Shown: positions 1 to 9,800 of the stretch, piece after piece | Layout of the letters: each line of letters opens with the position of its first letter | How positions within the stretch are numbered: position 1 is the first letter of the stretch | Source of the DNA: Richelia sp. SL_2_1 | Lineage (GTDB): Bacteria; Cyanobacteriota; Cyanobacteriia; Cyanobacteriales; Nostocaceae | Assembly: GCA_012033205.1 (NCBI GenBank) | Contig: JAAUSO010000059.1 | Span: forward strand, 1 to 37,837 | Direction: 5' to 3' | Length of the DNA: 37,837 nucleotides | The notes under the pieces: generated by a model | Database searches by the model: none | Seen by the model: the letters and a program-made list of their open reading frames with translations, nothing else | What the model was told of the DNA's origin: nothing | Made by a program: the position numbers and the translations under genes

Positions 1-16
1 CAGAAAGTATATTTGA

Positions 17-274
17 ATGACAGAGCAGCAGCGTGATGCATTACTAAACTACCTTTTAAATCAACCCTATCGTGAAGTCGCTGGTGGAGTTCAGTTTCTT
101 ACTAATGCACCAACTACCGTTCTCAACTTAGAAGTTCCTGAAGAAGGTGCTGTAAATGTCTCTGCTGAAAAAGAAACTAACAAAGATGCAGAAGCTACCC
201 AAGGGCAAGAAATGAGATTTGCAACCATTCCATCTGCTCCTGAAAAAGAATTTGCAGTTTTAAGTCAAGCATAA
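17..274 (+). CDS. Small tandem paralogue 1, unknown function (85 aa)
   Basis: I do not recognise the family. The N-terminal half (TEQQRDALLNYLLNQPYREVAG, shown here only as the start of a longer conserved helix-like stretch) is nearly the same as in the next gene; the middle is acidic, Glu/Lys/Thr-rich and variable, and the end (EFAVLSQA) matches the neighbour's ELSVFSHA. No signal peptide, membrane segment or cysteine. The ATG at 17 is directly preceded by an in-frame TGA (14-16). Upstream DNA in frame 1 reads QKVYL, matching QTVHL of the paralogue, so one extra base near 14-16 appears to have cut off the original N-terminus and created this start. It is either a shortened working gene or a lightly damaged copy. 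Gap to the next gene is 39 bp, same strand, so co-transcription is plausible. Confidence 0.6.
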   Translation: MTEQQRDALLNYLLNQPYREVAGGVQFLTNAPTTVLNLEVPEEGAVNVSAEKETNKDAEATQGQEMRFATIPSAPEKEFAVLSQA

Positions 275-313
275 TATTAGTTTAGTTTTTTCTACGTAAA
301 TAAATAGCAAATT

Positions 314-592
314 ATGGCAACGTTAAAACAAACAGTTCATTTAATTACCGAGCAACAGCGGGAAGGATTGCTCAAATATCTTCTTAATCGTCCGTATCGT
401 GAAGTTGCAGGAGCGGTTGAGGTTCTTGCTAAAGCACCTAAGACTGAAATTAATTTAGAAGTTCCTGACGAGCAATCAGAAAATATAGTTGCTCAAGACG
501 AATCAGAAGCCAATACAGATACTCCGAAAGGAACGAAGTCAGAAGTAGTAACTTCTTCAACTGAAGAACTATCCGTTTTTAGTCATGCTTGA
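314..592 (+). CDS. Small tandem paralogue 2, unknown function (92 aa)
   Basis: Full-length member of the tandem pair. It starts MATLKQTVHLITEQQR and carries the conserved block LLKYLLNRPYREVAGAVEV, then an acidic, probably unstructured middle (many Glu, Asp, Thr, Ser) and a short conserved tail ELSVFSHA. The two conserved ends around a drifting centre suggest that both termini are recognised by something, but no function can be assigned. No transmembrane or signal sequence is visible, so it is probably cytoplasmic unless the tail is an export signal. The ATG is well supported because homology to copy 1 begins within the first ten codons. It lies 296 bp upstream of the giant gene on the same strand; a functional link to it is only possible, not shown. 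Confidence 0.65.
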   Translation: MATLKQTVHLITEQQREGLLKYLLNRPYREVAGAVEVLAKAPKTEINLEVPDEQSENIVAQDESEANTDTPKGTKSEVVTSSTEELSVFSHA

Positions 593-888
593 TATTAGCT
601 TTGTTGAACTTTTTTCTGTTGTTGCAAATTAAAGAAAATCAATCTTTAATTTAGATCATACAGTAAGAGGATTTAAAAAGCTTAATTATAATTATCTTTC
701 GCCTATTACTTTCACTTTTATACCAGCTTTTTTGAAATGGCTTATATAAAAGTGAAATATTGGAATAATTAATTATTAGTCTTTAAGGGATTTCTGAGTC
801 AGATCAAAGAAACTCTACTATACAATACTTTTTTTGAAGCATCTTTTTTTTAATTTTATAAATCTTTTAGCTCTTCACTTTTTTAACA
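593..888 (+). other. AT-rich upstream region of the giant gene
   Basis: 296 bp without a gene, strongly AT-rich. It contains one clear structure, the 13-bp inverted repeat described separately. Any promoter for the giant gene should be here; I see an AT-rich TATACAAT-like stretch near 829 but no confident -35/-10 pair, and no Shine-Dalgarno sequence just before the ATG at 889. Confidence 0.5.
710..757. repeat. Perfect 13-bp inverted repeat upstream of giant gene
   Basis: TTTCACTTTTATA at 710-722 is the exact reverse complement of TATAAAAGTGAAA at 745-757, with a 22-nt spacer. There is no T-run after the second arm, so it is not a standard intrinsic terminator. It could be an operator-like palindrome or an RNA hairpin in the leader of the gene at 889. 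Confidence 0.75.
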
Positions 889-3800
889 ATGGATATTAAC
901 AAAGAAAATTTAAGTTTCAATTCTCAGAACCAGCCGCGTCAGTCAAATTCATTCTTGTCTGACGATTCATTATTTGATATTGGAATTCCTATACCTAATG
1001 ACATTGTAGGAACGATAGATTCTTTGCAAATTGAGGAAATTTACGATTTATCTGTAGAGGATTTAATTTATGGATTTGAAGGAGTTACTGCTCAGGGAGA
1101 AGTTATTACTTTAGGAGCGGGAAGTCAGTTTACTTATGAAATTTTTTCTGATAAACTAAATGAAATTGTAGTTGGAGATTTACAGGCTCAAGACTTCTTA
1201 ATTAATCCGGGGATAATGTCCTATGGTGAAGATTATGGTTTAGAAATTAGTTCGGAAATTGCAGCTAGAACTAATAGAACACAGTTAGTTTTTGTTGATT
1301 TAAGCGTTGAAGGTTACGAGAATTTACTTGCAGGAATTACACCAGAAGCTGAAGTATTTCTCTTAGATCCAAATCGGGATGGAGTAGAGCAGATAAGCGA
1401 GGTATTAGAGGAACGAACTGAAATTTCGGCTATCCATATTGTTTCCCACGGTGAAGCAGGTACAGTACAGCTAGGTGCGACTAATCTGAGTTTAGATACT
1501 TTAGGGAATTATGAAAGCAGCTTACAGCAATGGAAAAATGCGCTGACATCAGAAGCAGATTTGCTGTTTTATGGGTGTAATGTAGCTGAGGGTACCGTTG
1601 GGGTTGAGTTTGTAAACCAGATGGGGAACCTGACAGGTGCTGATGTTGCTGCTTCTGATGATTTAACTGGTAATGCTAACTTCGGTGGTGATTGGGATTT
1701 AGAATTTGTTCAAGGAAGTATTGAATCATTATTATTGTTTCAAAATTCCTCTGTTACTAATTTTGAAGGAGTTTTAGATTTAAAGATTACTAATCAATGG
1801 AGCAATATTGGTTCCCAAGTAATTAATGGTAGTGGAACTATTGACTTTTCAAGTGAAACAAGTAAACCTGAATTTGAAGTTGTTAATTCAATAACAGGTG
1901 AAATCAAAGCAACTCGGGAAATAAAACAAGGTAGTTCAAACTCTCAAAAGCAATATATACGATTTAAGGGTTTCACAACAATTAAGTTAAAAGACGAAGA
2001 TTATCAGGTAAAAGAAGAATCAGGTAAGTATAGCATCAATAAAGTTCCAGTAACCCCATCGTCACAACCTTCAAACTCTGAGACTAAAACTGATAGCAAC
2101 TCAAAGCTAAATCTTATTAATGCCACAACGGGTGATGATAAACTTGATGGTACAGATAAAGATGATTATATTTACGGTGGACGCGGAAATGATACAATTA
2201 ATGCCAAGTTAGGAAATGATTTTCTTGAAGGCGCTCCTGGTAATGATACTCTTATAGGTGGTGAGGGTAATGATACCTATGTGTTTGAGACTTGGAAAAA
2301 AGAAGATAAGCTTCGTAATTATGGTAACGATACAATTACGGAACAAGCTAATGAAGGAACTGACACATTAAACTTTAGCGGTATCAAAGAAGTTAGTCAA
2401 ACGTTTACATTTAAAGATACTGGTATAGATGTAAAATCCGCAGATGGTGGTAGTGAATATAACTCTAGTTTTAAAAACGGAAGCTTAAATTCTGTTAAAA
2501 ATATTGAAAAAGTTATTGGAGCTTCCAATCAGAATACATTTAAATTTGAAGATGGATGGCTGAGTCAGTATTCTAATAATGAAAATCTGAAAGCATTTGA
2601 GATTCAAATAAATGAAAATGATCAGATTACAGAGTTAGATTTTTCATCTGTCACCAATCAAAATTTAATATTTACTATTTCTCAAAATATTTCTCAAAAT
2701 AGAAATCCAACGGTAGCTATTAAAATGTCTCTTGGAGATAATAAATCTCATTTCCTTGAGTTCGAGAGAAAGCTAAAAAGTGGTCAATCTGTTGATAGTC
2801 TCTTGAAAATTGTCGGTGGTACTAAAGAGAATTCATACAAGATTACAGGAGACGTAGACTTATTTAGTACCATCCAAATTAAAAACCCTGAAAAATCAGT
2901 TAATTTATTAGACTACAGGTCTTACACTGGTAAAGATATTACAGCAGATTTAAGCCAGAAGACAGAAGCAAAAATTAGTCAAGTCATCGGAGGAAATGGG
3001 ACAGATAATATTAAGGGTAACGGTTTAGATAATTCAATTAGTGGTGGTAATGATAACGACTTTATTACGGGTGAACAAGGAAATGATATATTACAAGGTA
3101 ATGCAGGTAATGATACGCTCGATGGTAGTTTAGGAAACGATACATTAGAAGGCGATGCGGGTAATGATACCCTGGTAGTAAGTGTTGGTTATGATGTGTT
3201 GTCTGGTGGTGCTGATAGTGATACCTACCAGTTTTCAGGTGAATGGGATATTGCCACCGTCATTGAGAAGAATGTAGAAGGTAAGATAACAGACCACGGT
3301 GATGTTCTTGACTTCTCCAAGCTAAATAAATCTTACACTCATATTCTCAATGGGGATACTTTAGTATCAACAGAAGGGATTCTTAAAGATGGTGTTGTTT
3401 ACATTAATAACCAGCCTGCAAGTATAAATATTACTCCGAAAAATAGTAACCCCGTTCAAACAATAGAACACCAAGCTTTTCACGGGACTTTCCGACTAAA
3501 ATACGGTAATGAAGAAACTCAAGCAATAGCACGTGATGCTTCTGCTAGTACTCTTGAAAAAGCTTTAGAGTCTTTAAAAATAGTAGAAGATGTTAGTGTT
3601 AAGAAATTACCATTACCTAGCAGTGAAGACAAAGACACTCAGAAATGGGAAATTACCTTTAAAAAGTTAGCTTCAGTAAAAGACGTTAAAATTGAAGATA
3701 AAACACCTTCTAATAGTCAAACTGGTCAAAACGGTTCTGCTACTCAGAAAGTTTGGGAATTAACACATCAAGCTACCCACGGAAGCTTTAAACTAAAGAA

Positions 3801-6800
3801 CAGAGATAAAATTACTCAGGATATTTCTTATGAAGCTTCCGATCAAGATATTCAGAAAGCGATAAAAGACCTTGGTGATATTTCTGCAACCGTAACAAAG
3901 ATAGCTAATGGTTGGAAAATTGAAAATTCAAGCATTACAGACTTAACCTTTGAAAATATTAATCTCCGCACAGTAGAAGATGTTAACTCAAATAATGTAC
4001 AGCAACTCATTGGAAATAATGCCGATTTATTTACTAAGGGAAACGCATCGACAAGCATTGAAACTCCTCAAGAAGAGTTGAAAGGATGGACGCTTTCTAC
4101 AGGAGAAGTTCGCATTCCGCTTTTAGGATTTACACCCGGGCAAACTGCAATTAGAAAAGAAGGACAACTTGCACTTGAAGCTTCTTCTGTTATTCATCCC
4201 AATGGTAGATCCATTACTTCAGCAACTGACTTAGACGCATTAGCGAAAAACCTAGAAAACGATGTCAAATTCACACTTCGTCTTGACACTTCAAAGGGTT
4301 CAGAAATATATCAAGTAACTGTTAACAAGGAGTTTCTCAATAAGAACAGTGCTGAGTTATTAAGCAATGACGCTAAGTTTGTGAAGCTTGCATTGGAGAT
4401 AAATGGAATTTTATCTGGCAATAGTACTCATGGTCAATTAAAACTTTTAACAAGTTCTGAAATTCCTAATCTTAAAAACCGTGTTTCCGTAAGTACTTTT
4501 AATAAATCTGGAATAGATGTTGGAATTAATGAAACAGGGCTAGCGTTTCAAGTTAAAGATGCAGAAATTCAAAGTATTTCGATATTACCAACAGCACCTA
4601 ATACCGTAGTGGTAGGTTCCGATGCTGAGGGTAATAGTATGCTCCACAACATTGAAGAGATTAAAGCTAGTAAGGGAGCTAATACTTTTGTCTTTGGTAA
4701 TGATTGGGGTGAGATTCCGGGTGAAGATTCAGTATTGAAAACGTTAGATAAATATATTACTGGTGGATTGTTTGATGGTTTAGGTACTGCCTATCGTAAC
4801 AAAAACCGCGAACTAATTATAGACACTAGCGATATGTTCAAAAACCATGAGCTGGTTTTGGACTTCAGAGCAGTTACGGAAGAACTTAATTTCACATTTG
4901 AACATGAGGACGGTCACACAAAATTAACAATTAATAGAGAAACTGCGCTCGGAATCCCAATTTACGGTCCTGAATTTACGACTATAGAGTTCGACAAAAT
5001 TGTTATTACTCATATTGGTGAAAACACGACTGTCTATGGTGGAAGAAGTGCGAATACTTTCGTTATGGATGGCAGCGTTCAGCAGCTAGGAAATGAGTTT
5101 AAGGGTAAATTAATTGGTGGTGAAGGTCGTAGTGTTGCGCTTACAGATATTATTTTAGATGACCTATCAATCGCGGGAATCGCTGGACGTGTTAACGATA
5201 TACTAAATCTTAATTTCATTCCTGACTTAAGCGTGACCAACACCATTGATATTAGTGATGTATCTATTGGTCTGGCTGAAGAAAGTGGCTTCCAAGGACA
5301 TAGCTTATATAGCGTTGGTATTTTAGGAGATAATCTCCTTCAGTCGGGGGGTCAGTTACTTAATAAAGTGTTGCCAGATAAGTGGGGAAAATTACCTACA
5401 GACCGTGCCGAAAATTTACCAGGACTAATATCGGGACAGTTTGAAAACATTGATAATATTACTTACGGGGCTGGTATAAACGTCCTGGTTGGTAGCGATA
5501 TGTTTAGTAGCCTGATTCCGACCTCACTAAAAGATAAGTCTGAGTTGTGGGATTTTCTGTCTGGTCTTCTAAAAGGTTGGGGTGGTAATGAATTTGCCCT
5601 GGGTGGAGCGGGTGATGTTTTCTCTACACCATCTGACATTTTCTCATCGATCAAGGACGGAAGCGGTGGGAAGGGGAAAGCTCGAGATGGCTTATCTACA
5701 GCCCTTCAAAGCGCTTTTGGTAACTTAGGAGTCCACGGTTTAGCTGGAATGACTGGTGGTGACACCTACAAATTTGAAGGTATTTGGGGTATTGCCGGAA
5801 TTGCAGAAATACCAGATCCAGTAGGACTATTTGGAGGAGATACTCTTGATTTTTCTGGAGTTAATGGTGATATAGACATTACAGTTGAAAGTACTGGTGT
5901 TAAAGGACTAAATAAAGTTACTGCTATCGCTAGCAATCCCTTTTTCGATTGGATAGGTAAAACTTTAGGTCAAGAAAAAGGTTATAGCATTGTTTATGCT
6001 ACTGGAATAGAAAATATTGTTGGTAGTGGTGGTACGACAACAGTTAAGTTTAAAGGTGATGCCGAACTTGGCGGTACTATAGCTCCGGCAGATGGTGGTA
6101 GCATAGCGTTAGATTACTCCGAATTTAACGGTGGTGATGATGAAAAAGTTGAAGCTGACTTTGGTGCTGGTCGAGATTTTACACTCATACCGGAATGGAG
6201 CTTATACGTTTTAGATTTTCCATCTATTGGTTATCAGTATGGTAATGCAGAAGGTTTTTCTCGAAGTAGCGACCTGGAAATTGTAGATATTATCACTGGT
6301 CTTTTTAATGTGACTATTGATACCTCTTTCTTTGGCAAAAACTTTGCAGTTTCAAGCGTAAATCAAGTTACAGGTAGTAAATTTGAAGATATATTTACGG
6401 GTGCAAGCGGAGACGATACCTTTGTTCTTGGACATGGTGGCTTTGATAAGATTGACGGTAAGGATGATGATAAAAACGCTGACGGTGATAATCCCAATGG
6501 TGGACAAAAGATTTTCTTAAACGCTAAAGAAAATTATCAAACAGGAGATTCTGTTTTATTTACTGGATATGAGCAAATGCCTAATAATTCAGGGGTTTTT
6601 ATTGACCTTAGCAGACAGGATAGTGACAATAATACTGCTGAAGCTTGGAAAATAGCAGAAAAGAATATCAATGATTTACGAGTAGGGGATGCTGAGGAGT
6701 TTAGAATTTTCTCTACGGATGAAGATTGGTTATGGTCTACATCAACTCTCAATATTAAAGATGTCGCACAACCAACAATAGCAGAAAATAAAACTTATTC

Positions 6801-9800
6801 TTCACATGAGGTTGAACTTACATTTTCTGATGATATTACTGTTGACGAAGTATGGAATGTAAGCGTTGCAGGAAAAACATTACAATACACTGTAAGGGAA
6901 GGCGATACGATTAATATAATTGCTGATAATCTGTTTGATGAATTACCAGCTGACCTTACCTATATAGCAAATGGTAATACAGTTACTCTTATCCAGAAAA
7001 ATGGCAGTTTTACTGTTAATACATCAGATTCAAAAATAAGTAATCGCACTATTTCTAACAATTACCAAGCAGCCGAGAAGACATTTGAATTCGGTGATGT
7101 TTCATCTCAAAAGCATAAGCTAGAAATAGCTATTGGAGATAATAAATTTAACGCTACAACTTTAGATGATTTAGTCGCTGCCATAAATAATGCTACAAAT
7201 ATTGGTGTTTCTGCAACTAAAGATAGTGACACTAAAATCAAACTAATAGATAGCGATAGTAGTTTCATCTCAGATATTACTCCTACTCTTCATACTGGTG
7301 CTGCTGAGATTGAGGATGTTATTCAAAATGCAATTAAGCAAGCAGTCAAATTGAATGGGAATAACTTATCTGTAAGCGAACATAAGGATGTAACTGTATC
7401 TGTTTCGGGAGCAGGAACGGAGGATTCTCCTTGGAAAATTGCATTTTCTAACAATGACTTAAAAGAACACCTCAAAATTCATACATTCAATACGTCTTCT
7501 GATAAGTTAGCGTCTCTTCAAAATATTGAAAATATTGGTGGTAGTAAAGGTGATGATTGGCTGATTGGGGATGAGAATAGTAATACGTTCATTTTTGATG
7601 AAAATTGGCAGGGAACTGATTTTGTTTTTGGTGGTGGTGGTGTTGATACGCTAGACTTCAGCAAATTTGAAGAAGAAAATGATCAAAAGGTTAGCGTATT
7701 CACCGAAGGGAATATTACAATTATCAAATCTGATGAGAATAAGGTTATTGCCTTTAATAATGGAAAACTTGAAATTCGACAGCATAGTAGTTCATTTGGT
7801 TCTGGGGTAGCTTCATTCTTTAAATTTGGTTCTTCGTTAACTACGGGAGAAGGGGTTTTATTAGTATCTGCAAGTGATGCTATAGCGGATTTAAATGCAG
7901 CGACAATTTCCTATGACCAACTAAATCCCATCATTAACGAAGCAATTTCTCGCTGGTCAAATTCATCCCTCGCACAAGATAGCGGTATTAATCTACAAGA
8001 TATTAATTTCTCTATCGTCGATTTACCTGATAATCAAATTGGTCAAACCATTGACGGTAATATCTTCATTGACGTTAATGCGGCTGGAATCGGCTGGTTT
8101 GTTGATTCTACACCTACTGAAGACAGTGAATTTGCAGTTAATAGTCGAACCGCAGATATGGGCAGCGAACCCTACGGTAAACTCGACTTGCTCACGACTG
8201 TAATGCACGAATTTGGTCACGTGCTAGGTTTAGCAGATATTACAGATTCAGTTGCTGACTTAATGAATTTTGAATTAGCAACTGGTACCCGTAAGCTAAT
8301 TCCAGTTGATAACACTAGCGATAGGGTTTTTCTTAGCAAAGCTGATGAAACTTCCGACCAGGAAACTTTACTCAATGGATTAAATGCTTTTGCTGGTTGG
8401 GCTGCTAAGTATGGCGATACTTTGCAAAATAGTATTGGTCCTGTGGGTAACTTACCTTTCATTGATACGGCTTTAGATGCAGTTTGGGGACTTACAGGTC
8501 AAAAAATCACTGATAATATTAGCGCTGCAATTAAGGATAAAATCGCATCAGTATTTGCCAATCAAGAGGAAGTTACTACTGACGATTTATTAGCGTTGGA
8601 TGTATTAAGTCCTTCGCTATCGACCGAAATGAAGGAGTTTAAAGCTGATTTGAGGTTGGCAGATTTCCAACAGTCGGTAAATGTAGACTTTAATGGCTCT
8701 ATATTAGGTGATTTGGGCTTTTTGATTCCCGCAGGTGTGGAGCAGTCTACACCAATTAATCTTAGCGGTAGCATTGATCTAGAATTCACTTTTGGTATCG
8801 ATGATAATGGTGAGTTTTATATTGAAGACCCCAATTTAGTTGCTCAATTACTCGTCAATCACAAGCAACCGCTTGATTTGGGTTTGAGTTTGGGTCCTGT
8901 AGGAATTGGCATTGAAGATGGTAGTATCTTCTTTGATGTAGATTTGGAAATGGGTAAAGAAGGTCGTTACAGCGTTAGCGATTTGGATTCTTTGCTGTTG
9001 AGCGCTCCTAAAATTAGCAAGGACAGTACTTATAGTATTGATTTACCGATTAAGCTACAGGGAGCTTTAGGTGGATTCAACGATGATGAAAATCCCGCTT
9101 ATATCCGCTCCAGCTTTAATACGTTAAGCAATCCCCTACCAATTACCGGCGAGATTACGTTATCTAACTTTTTTGCTAGTATTCCCGCTTTCACTACCAC
9201 TGAAAATCTCTCAAATCTGCTTGATATCAAGGAAGTTTCTCTGGATGCTCTTTTAGAAGGAATGAAATCTACTTTAGAGCAGACCATTGATAAAGATGGA
9301 ATTGCTTATAAAGAACTACCCATCTTGGATAAAAGCTTGATGGAAATTTTGGGTTCTGATTCTGCGAATTTCGTTCAAGGAATAGTTGACGCAATTGATA
9401 CGGTTCAAGATAATCTTACCAATATTCAAAGACTAGAAATTGACCTGAATCAAGAAATAGTTAAGGCTCTGGGTTTTGAATTTGATTTAGATATGGATGG
9501 GTTGGATGCTGCTTACGAGAATTTAACGGCGGTTTCCTTTGGTTTGGATGGTGATTCGACTGATCAAGAAATTGCCATTGCAATGGTCAATCAAAATCAG
9601 AAGTATCAAGAAGATTTTGAATCGCTCAAACTAGACCGCGATATTTTTAATGCTCATGAAAGCTTAAAAATGTTTAAGTTAGATAAGGATGCATCCAATC
9701 AAGATATTGCTTTAGCAATCGCTACAGGTCCGATTATTGAAGGTGTAGAAGTTGATAATACGGAAAATCCCACACTTGAATCTTTTGAATCTTTAAAGAA

